Assembly: GCF_900113525.1 (NCBI RefSeq)
Contig: NZ_FOPP01000003.1
Span: forward strand, 186,001-250,000
DNA: 64,000 bases
DNA from: Pedobacter insulae
GTDB taxonomy: Bacteria; Bacteroidota; Bacteroidia; Sphingobacteriales; Sphingobacteriaceae
Direction: 5' to 3'
In this document: positions 17,615 through 25,850 of the stretch, piece after piece
Layout: each line of letters starts with the position of its first letter
Numbering within the stretch: the first letter of the stretch is position 1
The notes under the pieces: model-generated
Seen by the model: only the letters and a program-made list of their open reading frames with translations
Database searches by the model: none
Told to the model about the DNA's origin: nothing
Made by a program: the position numbers and the translations under genes

Positions 17615-19390
17615 ATGGCGCTTTCTTTTAATCCTTACGCGTTTATACTGATATTTTTCGGGATGGCCACCTGTATATTATCAGGCTTTATCTATAAGCG
17701 GGGAGGAAACGCATTTAAGTGGTTCATTTTGATGATGCTATCAAATGCCATCTGGTCTATTCCTTATGGCCTAGAACTTGCCAGCACATCGCTTAAGCAG
17801 ATTAAATTCTTCATATGCTTGGAGTATATTGGAATTGGGACACTTCCGATTTGCTGGTTTATTTTCTGCCTAAACTTTTGTGGCAAAGAAGCCTGGCTTG
17901 AGAAACGTAGGAATGTGATCTTACTTGTGGCTTTCCCAATCATTACTTTGCTTATGGTTTGGACTAATGCTTACCATCATTTACACTATAAGCAGATCGT
18001 TATTGGAACTACAGGTCCTTTTCCAATAGCCAATACAGAACCCGGAGTATGGTATTTCATTTTTACCCTTTATTTTTATTCCCTTTTAACATTTGGGTGT
18101 TACTTAATATTTATAAAGTTTAAAAATGCAGACCCGATATTTCAAAAGCAGAATTATGCCATTGTCATAGCTATCCTTATACCTTGGTTAACCAATTTTA
18201 CTTTTCTATTGGGTTTTAAGCCATTGGGTGAGATAGATGGAACACCATATGCCTTTATGGTTACTACCTCTTTAATCTTATTGGGGATTTATAGATTTAA
18301 GCTATTTGATATTTTGCCCATTGCAAGAGAAAAAGTTTTAGAATTAATGCAGGATGGATTTTTTGTGTTGGATCAACAACATAGAATTATTGATTATAAC
18401 AAATCAACCTTAAAATACATTCATCTTCCTACCGGCAAAAAGTTGAATGGATCAAATTTAGAAGAGTTATTTCCAAATCAGCACACATTCTTTGATCGAA
18501 TTAAAAAACATGAATCTGGAAAAATAGAATTGGATATCATTTTAAATGGAAATCATATTTATTTGATAGCAGACATACTTTTTTTGAACGACAATAAAAT
18601 AAATAATGACTTCAGCATTATCAAATTGCAAGATCTCACCACATTCAAAAAAGATGCGATTAAAGCTGCAGAGCAAGCAAACGAGCTAAATAGACTGAAT
18701 CAACTAAAGGATAGGATTTTCTCCATCATTGCCCATGATTTAAGGGCTCCTTTAGTAAATATCTCTGAAATTTTAAAAATGGTAGGCAATAACCAAATCA
18801 CCATTGATGAATTTAAAGCGATAGCCCCTAATTTTAATAAAGATATCATTTACACAACCGAACTTTTAGAAAATATCTTGCATTGGTCTAGAAGCCAATT
18901 GATCGGATTTGGAATTAAAAAAGAACCCTTTAACCTAAAAAACTTAATTATCAATGAAATCAATTACCACTTACCTGCGGCTAATTTCAAAAAGGTTAAA
19001 ATAAACTATGGTTCCTTCCCCGCCGAAATGGTGTATGCAGATATCATTATGGTTCAAATGGTTATCAGAAATCTTATTAGCAATGGGATAAAATATTGTC
19101 ATCAAAACTGCGAGATCGATATACAGACCTCATATTTAAAGCATAACCAGTTATTGATAATGATAAAAGACAATGGTATAGGTATATCTCAACCGATTTT
19201 TGAGAAACTCTTTAAAGACGAAAACATTTCTACAAGAGGAACATTAAACGAAAAAGGAACCGGATTAGGTTTATTGATCTGCAAGGATTTCATGGAGCGA
19301 AACAACGGCTCCATTCATGTAGAAAGCACCGAAGGCAAGGGCACTATATGCTCTTTATTACTACCTACTCACAAAGAAAAGGTTAATTAG
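17615..19390 (+). CDS. 7TM sensor histidine kinase, tandem copy 2
   Basis: A 591-residue paralogue of the preceding kinase. It shares the seven-helix N-terminus, the AREKVLELMQDGFFVLD linker, the H box with His374 in SIIAHDLRAPLV, the ENILHWSRSQL helix and the catalytic segment ending NEKGTGLGLLIC. Differences concentrate in the membrane sensor and the PAS-like part, which suggests different signals and possibly a shared downstream regulator. The gap after copy 1 is 91 nt, enough for its own promoter. The 3' end overlaps the convergent small gene by 8 bp. Confidence 0.93.
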   Translation: MALSFNPYAFILIFFGMATCILSGFIYKRGGNAFKWFILMMLSNAIWSIPYGLELASTSLKQIKFFICLEYIGIGTLPICWFIFCLNFCGKEAWLEKRRNVILLVAFPIITLLMVWTNAYHHLHYKQIVIGTTGPFPIANTEPGVWYFIFTLYFYSLLTFGCYLIFIKFKNADPIFQKQNYAIVIAILIPWLTNFTFLLGFKPLGEIDGTPYAFMVTTSLILLGIYRFKLFDILPIAREKVLELMQDGFFVLDQQHRIIDYNKSTLKYIHLPTGKKLNGSNLEELFPNQHTFFDRIKKHESGKIELDIILNGNHIYLIADILFLNDNKINNDFSIIKLQDLTTFKKDAIKAAEQANELNRLNQLKDRIFSIIAHDLRAPLVNISEILKMVGNNQITIDEFKAIAPNFNKDIIYTTELLENILHWSRSQLIGFGIKKEPFNLKNLIINEINYHLPAANFKKVKINYGSFPAEMVYADIIMVQMVIRNLISNGIKYCHQNCEIDIQTSYLKHNQLLIMIKDNGIGISQPIFEKLFKDENISTRGTLNEKGTGLGLLICKDFMERNNGSIHVESTEGKGTICSLLLPTHKEKVN

Positions 19391-19691
19391 TATTATTCCC
19401 AGTTACACCATCAATGGCCTGTTGCTCCTTTAAGGCATCGACATTATTTTTGTTCCCGAAATTTTGTGTTTTTTCAGCGAAATAAGCTAAAATATCACGT
19501 ATTGAATCCAAATTATCGGCAACCCTTTGATGCATATCCGGCAAATCTTTATCAAGTTTTTTATCACCAAGATCAATATTATCGACCTCAATTTTTCCTA
19601 TCTTTTGAATAATTGCCTGTTGTGAGTGTTGTAAGTCTTCTAATTCTCTTACAATCTTTTCCATTAATTCAAACTTCTTTAAGGTATCCAT
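19383..19691 (-). CDS. Hypothetical coiled-coil protein (102 residues)
   Basis: I do not recognise a family. The protein is charged and helical, with heptad-like spacing in the first half (LKKFELMEKIVRELEDLQHS) and a second helix near DNLDSIRDILAYFAEKT. It has no signal peptide or membrane span, so it is probably cytoplasmic and perhaps dimeric. It converges on kinase copy 2 with an 8-bp stop-to-stop overlap. Codon use and the strong helix pattern argue that it is real. Confidence 0.7.
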   Translation of the reverse strand: MDTLKKFELMEKIVRELEDLQHSQQAIIQKIGKIEVDNIDLGDKKLDKDLPDMHQRVADNLDSIRDILAYFAEKTQNFGNKNNVDALKEQQAIDGVTGNNTN

Positions 19692-19816
19692 AAACTTTTA
19701 ATTTAAATAGTGTTTCAGTTTAAGAACGAGTTATACTACCGAAAAGTTTTAAATAGTTTGGATTTCATTTGGAAACTAAGGGAATAACTAATATATTAGT
19801 TAATAAATAACTTGAT

Positions 19817-20962
19817 ATGAAATACATTTTTTCCCTCCTCTTATTAACTATCTTTTCCCACCATTTGTATGCTCAAAATGCGCTGAATTATGATAAAGAG
19901 AAATTATTAGAATATTATCAATCACAGCGCTATGCAGAAGCTGCTCAGTACCTCCAAACAGTTTATCCAGAAGATACACAAGATACGAAGGCCCTGAACC
20001 AAATAGCTTATTGCTTTATGATGGCAGGCAAATTACCCGAAGCCGAAAAAAATTACCTTAAACTAGTTGCTCAAACACCTACTTCGGTACCAGTGCTTTT
20101 TAACTTAGCGAACATAAATTTACGGAGAGGAAATGGTATAAAGGCAAAGAGTTATTTTGAAAGCATCATCCAACTAGACAGTACAAACTTTAACGCATAT
20201 AAAAAACTCGCCGATTTATATGAGAATGCTACCGACAGTCAAAAAGTTATTTACCTTATTAAAGCTAACCAAATTAATCCCATAGAGGCTGATGTAGCGT
20301 TAGATTTGGCGAAAGCTTATCAAAAGTTAAAAAAATATGAACCTGCCTATGACATACTGTTAAAAGCAATAGCTGCCGATACTGGCCATCTAATTCTACA
20401 ACAAGCAAAATTACCAATTGCCATACAGCTTAAAAAATATAGAGAAGTTATCGAAACTGGGGAAAAACTCTTAACTGCAGGATTTGATGCCAATGTAGCA
20501 AAAGACGTCGGAATGGCTTATTTTTACCTTAAAAATTATGAAAAAGCGATTTCTTATTTTAAAATGCTTGAAATGATCACCGCTCAAACTGAAAGCACTT
20601 TATACTACACTTCCTTATCCTATCGAAATCTAAATAATTATCTATTAGCTGCTGAATATGCAAAAAAAACCATCGAAGAAGGAATATCACCCAATACATC
20701 CAGCTATTATCTCTTATTGGGAGGTATTTACGAAATTAATAACAAGTCAACAAGCGCAGTAACCGCATATAAAAGGGGATTAACTTTTAAAGAAAATGGA
20801 AATATTTATTACCGTCTGGGCATTTTATATGATTTTAAACTAAATCAAAAGAAAAGTGCGTTGACCTATTACAATCGCTACTTAAAAAGCAAACCCGACA
20901 CTGCAGCCGACAAAGAGCAGATTAGTTATGCGCGAGCAAGATTAGCCGAACTAAAAAAGTAA
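19817..20962 (+). CDS. Exported TPR-repeat protein
   Basis: A 381-residue protein with a signal peptide (MKYIFSLLLLTIFSHHLYAQ) and tetratricopeptide repeats through residues 30-375. Clear repeat cores include 'AYCFMMAGKLPEAEKNYLKL', 'LFNLANINLRRGNGIKAKSY' and 'GMAYFYLKNYEKAISYFKML'. TPR arrays bind proteins; this one would act in the periplasm or on the outer membrane. No catalytic domain is present and the neighbours do not reveal its partner. Confidence 0.88.
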   Translation: MKYIFSLLLLTIFSHHLYAQNALNYDKEKLLEYYQSQRYAEAAQYLQTVYPEDTQDTKALNQIAYCFMMAGKLPEAEKNYLKLVAQTPTSVPVLFNLANINLRRGNGIKAKSYFESIIQLDSTNFNAYKKLADLYENATDSQKVIYLIKANQINPIEADVALDLAKAYQKLKKYEPAYDILLKAIAADTGHLILQQAKLPIAIQLKKYREVIETGEKLLTAGFDANVAKDVGMAYFYLKNYEKAISYFKMLEMITAQTESTLYYTSLSYRNLNNYLLAAEYAKKTIEEGISPNTSSYYLLLGGIYEINNKSTSAVTAYKRGLTFKENGNIYYRLGILYDFKLNQKKSALTYYNRYLKSKPDTAADKEQISYARARLAELKK

Positions 20963-21002
20963 CACGTAACAACCCAAAACTTATCCAATACAATAATACT
21001 CG

Positions 21003-21593
21003 CTAATCCTTTATTCCCATTAGCCGGGCAACATATTTTCCAATAATATCAAATTCAAGATTAACTTCATCACTAACTCGTACCTGATGCAAATTAGTAT
21101 GATCGTAAGTGTAGGGGATAATAAACACCGAAAATTCGTCAATTGTAGCGTTCACTACCGTCAAACTAATTCCATTAATACAAATAGATCCCTTTTCAAC
21201 GGTCACATTTCCAAGTGAAGAATCGTATTTAAAACGATACTCCCAGCTCCCATCTAATTCTTTAACCAAAATACAAGTGGCAGTTTGATCAACGTGCCCC
21301 TGAACTATGTGACCATCTAAACGAGCATTCATTTGCATGCACCGTTCCAGATTAATTTTATCGGCTACCTTTAAATGAGCGAGATTAGTTTTCGCTAAAG
21401 TTTCTGCAATTGCCGTAACAGTATGCGTAGTTTCGTCCACGTTAACAACAGTTAAACAAACGCCATTATGGGCTACACTTTGATCGATTTTTAAAGCTGA
21501 ACTCATTGCGGAAGCTATTGTGAAATGAACATTGCTTCCTTCAGTTTCAATTTTACTAATTTCGCCAAGCGTTTCAATAATCCCTGTAAACAT
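21003..21593 (-). CDS. ribE: Riboflavin synthase, alpha subunit
   Basis: A 196-residue enzyme that dismutates two 6,7-dimethyl-8-ribityllumazine molecules into riboflavin and the pyrimidine precursor. It starts with the invariant MFTGIIETLGEI. It has two lumazine-binding repeats (about 1-95 and 96-190); conserved elements include VAHNGVCLTVV in repeat 1, the inter-repeat GHIVQGHVD, and GSICINGISLTVV in repeat 2. The length is normal. The ATG overlaps the stop of the biotin carboxylase gene by one base (TAATG), so the two are probably cotranscribed despite unrelated functions. No FMN riboswitch is seen. Confidence 0.97.
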   Translation of the reverse strand: MFTGIIETLGEISKIETEGSNVHFTIASAMSSALKIDQSVAHNGVCLTVVNVDETTHTVTAIAETLAKTNLAHLKVADKINLERCMQMNARLDGHIVQGHVDQTATCILVKELDGSWEYRFKYDSSLGNVTVEKGSICINGISLTVVNATIDEFSVFIIPYTYDHTNLHQVRVSDEVNLEFDIIGKYVARLMGIKD

Positions 21594-23107
21594 TAATTAT
21601 AGTTTTTTCTATTTTTTAACCATTTGCTTTCCTGCATAGTAACCACATTGATTGAGGATGCTTTTTGATCTTTCAATAAAAATACCCCGGCAATTGCGGC
21701 TAACATAGCTTCTTCTTCCCTACCATTCTTTAAACTATCGGCATTAAAATATTTACCAACAAAATGTGTATCAAATTTTCCGGATGTAAAGGCCTCGTGC
21801 TGCATTACAAATTTACCAAAGCTTAAAGTAGTTTGTATGCCTGTAATGTCATATTCATCAATAGCTCTGATCATTCTTTCAATGGCTTCGTCCCTATTTG
21901 CGCCATAAGTAATTAATTTGGCAATCATTGGGTCATAATAGATCGGTATTTCCATTCCTTCTTCAAAGCCGTCATCTACCCTTACGCCACTCCCCTTCGG
22001 GGTTTTATAGGTTTGTAATGTACCGATATCGGGTAAAAAATTGTTCAATGGATCTTCAGCATAAACCCTCAGTTCAACAGCATGGCCATTTATTTTTAAG
22101 GCCTCCTGTTTTATAGAGAGTGCCTCTCCCCGGGCAACTTTAATTTGTTCCTTAACCAAATCCAACCCAGTAATCATTTCTGTAACAGGATGTTCAACCT
22201 GTAAACGGGTATTCATCTCCAGGAAGAAAAAATTAAGGTTCTCATCCAGGATAAACTCCACTGTTCCTGCTCCAACGTAATTTACTGCGCGGGCCACATC
22301 AATAGCGCATTTACCCATTTCTGCCCTAATTTTATCTGTTAGCACCGCCGATGGAGCCTCTTCAATTACTTTTTGATGTCTGCGCTGTATTGAACATTCC
22401 CGTTCAAAAAGATGCACGATATTTCCATGGGTATCTCCCAAAACCTGTATTTCTATATGACGAGGAGAGGTCACATAGCGTTCAATAAATACAGCCCCAT
22501 CGCCAAAGGCAGAAGTAGCTTCACTCACTGCCAGATGCATTTGCTCTTCGAAATCTTCGGATTTCTCAACTATCCTCATTCCTTTTCCACCACCACCTGC
22601 TGCTGCTTTGATCAAAATTGGAAATCCAACTTCAATTGCCCGCCGTTTAGCTTCCTCAATATCCGTTATGGCATCTTCTGTGCCGGGAACCATCGGAATG
22701 CCATATTTTAAGGCTGCAGCTTTGGCCGATAATTTATTACCCATCACCTCCATAGCTTCTGGAGTTGGACCAATAAGTATCAGTCCTGCAGCCTTTACTG
22801 CTCTCGCAAAAGCTGCGTTCTCCGATAAAAATCCATATCCCGGATGAATTGCTTCTGCTCCAGTTTGCTTACAAGCTTCAATAATCTTACTCCCTACCAA
22901 ATAGGATTGATTGGATGGCGCCGGACCAATACAGATAGCTTCATCCGCATACCGTACATGCAACGCTGTTCTATCAGCTTCAGAAAAAACAGCTACGGTT
23001 TTGATACCCATTTCCCGGGCCGACCTCATTATTCTTAAAGCAATTTCTCCTCGATTGGCAACTAAGATCTTTGAAATGGGAAATGTGAAATTTGGGCTAT
23101 TAGACAT
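21593..23107 (-). CDS. accC: Biotin carboxylase (acetyl-/acyl-CoA carboxylase subunit)
   Basis: A 504-residue ATP-dependent enzyme that carboxylates biotin on a carrier protein. It has the N-terminal domain start KILVANRGEIALRIMRSARE, the ATP-grasp glycine loop KAAAGGGGKGMRIV, the active-site ERECSIQRRHQKVIEEAPS region and EMNTRLQVEHPVTE. No biotin carrier or carboxyltransferase gene is in the window. Its closest functional class could therefore be acetyl-CoA, propionyl-CoA or methylcrotonyl-CoA carboxylase; the extra C-terminus after about residue 450 resembles the acyl-CoA type. It overlaps ribE by 1 bp and starts 6 nt after the threonine aldolase gene. Confidence 0.93.
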   Translation of the reverse strand: MSNSPNFTFPISKILVANRGEIALRIMRSAREMGIKTVAVFSEADRTALHVRYADEAICIGPAPSNQSYLVGSKIIEACKQTGAEAIHPGYGFLSENAAFARAVKAAGLILIGPTPEAMEVMGNKLSAKAAALKYGIPMVPGTEDAITDIEEAKRRAIEVGFPILIKAAAGGGGKGMRIVEKSEDFEEQMHLAVSEATSAFGDGAVFIERYVTSPRHIEIQVLGDTHGNIVHLFERECSIQRRHQKVIEEAPSAVLTDKIRAEMGKCAIDVARAVNYVGAGTVEFILDENLNFFFLEMNTRLQVEHPVTEMITGLDLVKEQIKVARGEALSIKQEALKINGHAVELRVYAEDPLNNFLPDIGTLQTYKTPKGSGVRVDDGFEEGMEIPIYYDPMIAKLITYGANRDEAIERMIRAIDEYDITGIQTTLSFGKFVMQHEAFTSGKFDTHFVGKYFNADSLKNGREEEAMLAAIAGVFLLKDQKASSINVVTMQESKWLKNRKNYN

Positions 23108-23113
23108 ATCTGA

Positions 23114-24139
23114 CTATAAGTGTAAAGTTGAAATTGCATTCATTGTTTGATCAATCATACCAGATGAAATATCTAAATGCGTTACAAATCTAATTGTTTG
23201 TTCGGAAGTCGTATTACACAGAATTCCTTTCTGCTCGAGTTGTTTTACAACACTTTCTGCCTTTAGGCCTTCAGCTACATCGAAAAGTACAATATTTGTT
23301 TCTACAGGCATTACGGCGCTGACAAAATTTGCACTTTTTAATGAGTCGCCCAGCGCTTTAGCATGTGCGTGATCTACGGCTAACCGATTAACATGATGAT
23401 CAAGAGCATAAATTCCCGCAGCCGCTAAAAAGCCTGCCTGACGCATTCCGCCTCCAAAAACTTTCCTTATTCTCCGCGCTTTCTTAATCGTTTCCCGCGA
23501 CGCTAAAAAAACCGAACCAACCGGGGCTCCCAGGCCTTTCGATAAACATACCGAGATTCCATCAAAGTATTTTCCATAGGCTGCAGCTTTATCGCCAGTT
23601 GCAACTAGCGCATTGAAGATCCTTGCGCCATCCAAGTGCAAATTTAAACCCTTTATAGCACAGAGATGATGAATTGGCTCAATATCGGTCAACCTATAAC
23701 ATTTTCCCCCACCCTTGTTCACTGTATTTTCTAAAACAACCAAACTAGAATTTGGGTAGTGGATATTATCGGCATTAATTTCAGGTTCAATCAACTCTGG
23801 AGTTAAAATGCCCCGGTCGCCATACAACAGCCGCACTGAAGCCAGGGAATTATAAGCAATCCCCCCACCCTCATATCGATACACGTGTGCGGTTTGATCG
23901 CAGATTACCTCATCCATTGGTTGAGTATAACATTTAATAGCTATCTGATTGCTCATCGTACCGGAGGGACAAAACATTGCAGCCTCCATGTTAAATAAGG
24001 CAGCAAGCTTTTCTTCTAGAGCATTTACCGTTTCATCCTCGCCAAAAACATCATCCCCCACCTTGGCGCCCATCATAGCTTCGAGCATTTCCGCTGTTGG
24101 CTTCGTAACAGTATCACTTCTAAAATCTATTTTACTCAT
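23114..24139 (-). CDS. ltaE: Low-specificity L-threonine aldolase (PLP enzyme)
   Basis: A 341-residue fold-type I pyridoxal-phosphate enzyme that would cleave threonine or allo-threonine to glycine and acetaldehyde. It begins with the family signature [16 protein letters not shown] and [15 protein letters not shown]; it also has [11 protein letters not shown] (cofactor phosphate contacts), [12 protein letters not shown] (Asp to the pyridine N) and the PLP lysine in [13 protein letters not shown]. It is the first gene of a minus-strand run with accC and ribE. Confidence 0.93.
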   Translation of the reverse strand: MSKIDFRSDTVTKPTAEMLEAMMGAKVGDDVFGEDETVNALEEKLAALFNMEAAMFCPSGTMSNQIAIKCYTQPMDEVICDQTAHVYRYEGGGIAYNSLASVRLLYGDRGILTPELIEPEINADNIHYPNSSLVVLENTVNKGGGKCYRLTDIEPIHHLCAIKGLNLHLDGARIFNALVATGDKAAAYGKYFDGISVCLSKGLGAPVGSVFLASRETIKKARRIRKVFGGGMRQAGFLAAAGIYALDHHVNRLAVDHAHAKALGDSLKSANFVSAVMPVETNIVLFDVAEGLKAESVVKQLEQKGILCNTTSEQTIRFVTHLDISSGMIDQTMNAISTLHL

Positions 24140-24394
24140 TTTATGTCAGTTTTGCGTGAACAATTCAAATTCACAAAATTCATTTGCTAAAATACATTTT
24201 TAGTCTGCCTATTCACTAAATTACTTTCTAATCTCCTATTATTTCAGGTCAGAATCATTTCAGCCCCGCTTTAGCCAGTAAATTTCACTATATATAAATC
24301 AAATTATTAATCTTTTAATAAAAAATAGAAATATTTGCTTTTTTTTCCATTTATATTTACACCGAAAAAAAATACTTAACAGCCGGCGCGTAGA

Positions 24395-25411
24395 ATGGAT
24401 AACGTCAATATTAAAAAATTAGCGGAAGCACTTAAACTTTCAACATCTACTGTTTCGAGGGCATTTAGGGATAACAGCGACATTAATGCTTCAACTAAAG
24501 AACGCATATTGGCAATGGCTAAGCAAATGAATTATCAGCCCAACCACTATGCAAGTAATTTAAGAGAACAAAAAAGTAAAACAATTGCGGTAATTGTACC
24601 CGAGCTTGGCAATAATTATTTTTCTTTGGCAGTCCAAGGAATTGAGCGCATAGCAAGTGAAAAAGGCTATCATATTTTGGTTTACTCTACTAATGATCAA
24701 TTTGAGAAAGAAGTTTCATTTATTAAACACTTACACAATGGCAGAGCCGATGGCATTATTATGTCGGTTACCGGAGAAGCAAATGACCACAATTATTTAA
24801 ATGAGCTCTCCAAAAAACGATTGCCATTGGTGTTTTTTGACCGGGTTTATGAAGACATCATTACGCCCAGGGTGACGACCAATGATTATGAAAGCAGCTT
24901 TTCGGCCACCAAACATTTGATAGAGCAGGGATGTAAACGTATTGCCTATTTAGCCGTAAATAAAACATTATCCATTGGCAAGACCCGGATGCAAGGTTAT
25001 ATCGATGCCTTAAAAAAATACAAAATCCCTTTTCAAGAGGAGCTTATAATTGATTGTACCAATAACTATAAGGAGAATATTGATCATTTAAAACAATCAT
25101 TTTCTCAGCTTAAACCCGATGGTGTATTTACTTCTGTGGAGCGTCTAGCCTTTGCTACCTACTATGCTTGTTACGACTTAAACATTTCTATCCCAAATGA
25201 TTTAAAGGTAATCGGCTTTTCTAGTTTGGAAATTGCACCGCTGTTAAACCCAGCACTTTCAACGGTTACGCAACCCGCACTAGAACTAGGCAAAGCCGCC
25301 GCGTCTTTGCTTTTTAAGCTATTAGAAAATCCAACAACTACACCGGCAACTTCAGCGGTAATTCTAAATTCGAAGTTGATCAAAAGACGTTCTACTTCGA
25401 CCGAAAATTAG
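24395..25411 (+). CDS. LacI-family transcriptional regulator
   Basis: A 338-residue repressor-type protein. Residues 3-50 are the helix-turn-helix and hinge region (NIKKLAEALKLSTSTVSRAF), and residues 60-330 the periplasmic-binding-protein-like sugar sensor (KTIAVIVPELGNNYFSLAV...IEQGCKRIAYLAV). It lies 439 bp upstream of the susC-susD-susE operon on the same strand. A perfect palindrome of the LacI-site type (TCGGGAACGTTCCCGA) lies between them at 25541-25556. The simplest reading is that it controls that operon in response to an imported or phosphorylated oligosaccharide. Confidence 0.95.
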   Translation: MDNVNIKKLAEALKLSTSTVSRAFRDNSDINASTKERILAMAKQMNYQPNHYASNLREQKSKTIAVIVPELGNNYFSLAVQGIERIASEKGYHILVYSTNDQFEKEVSFIKHLHNGRADGIIMSVTGEANDHNYLNELSKKRLPLVFFDRVYEDIITPRVTTNDYESSFSATKHLIEQGCKRIAYLAVNKTLSIGKTRMQGYIDALKKYKIPFQEELIIDCTNNYKENIDHLKQSFSQLKPDGVFTSVERLAFATYYACYDLNISIPNDLKVIGFSSLEIAPLLNPALSTVTQPALELGKAAASLLFKLLENPTTTPATSAVILNSKLIKRRSTSTEN

Positions 25412-25850
25412 GAGTTAAATCCTTCCATTTTGCAACCATAAAAACGCACTAGTTTTCATCAAAAAATTTAGCGATTTTCTAAAAACACGCCGAATCCGTC
25501 CTTAGTTTTCGCAACACGGTTGCATTTTCTTTCTGAATTCTCGGGAACGTTCCCGAAAACGTTCCCGAAAACTAACCAAAAAGAGCCTTAGTGTCTAAGT
25601 TACACTTTAAAAACTATTTTCAATTTATAAGTAATTGAAATTCAATAATATAAAAAATTTAGTATTTATTTTTAAAAATTAGTTTACCGTAATTTATTTG
25701 CTTTTTTTAATGTTTTACATCTATAAAATATTGCGCTGAAAATAAATATGACATTAAATTTTGAATTATAACGTACAGTACTAAATTTACCATAACATAA
25801 TATACAACTAACACTAATCAAATATTTCACCTTTAAAACGGGCTTTTTTT
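25412..25850. other. Regulatory gap between the LacI gene and susC
   Basis: 439 bases without a gene. It contains an inverted repeat GCAAC-ACG-GTTGC (25511-25523), the strong palindrome pair at 25541-25572, then about 230 AT-rich bases up to susC with no perfect TAnnTTTG box. The long leader before susC may carry post-transcriptional control. Confidence 0.6.
25541..25572. promoter_or_regulatory. LacI-type operator candidates, one perfect and one partial
   Basis: TCGGGAACGTTCCCGA at 25541-25556 is a perfect 16-bp palindrome with the central CG expected of LacI-family sites. Twelve bases on, centred at 25560/25561, AAAACGTTCCCGAAAAC repeats the right half (GTTCCCGA) with a degraded left half. 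Two such sites on nearly one face of the helix suggest cooperative binding by the adjacent LacI protein. Confidence 0.75.
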
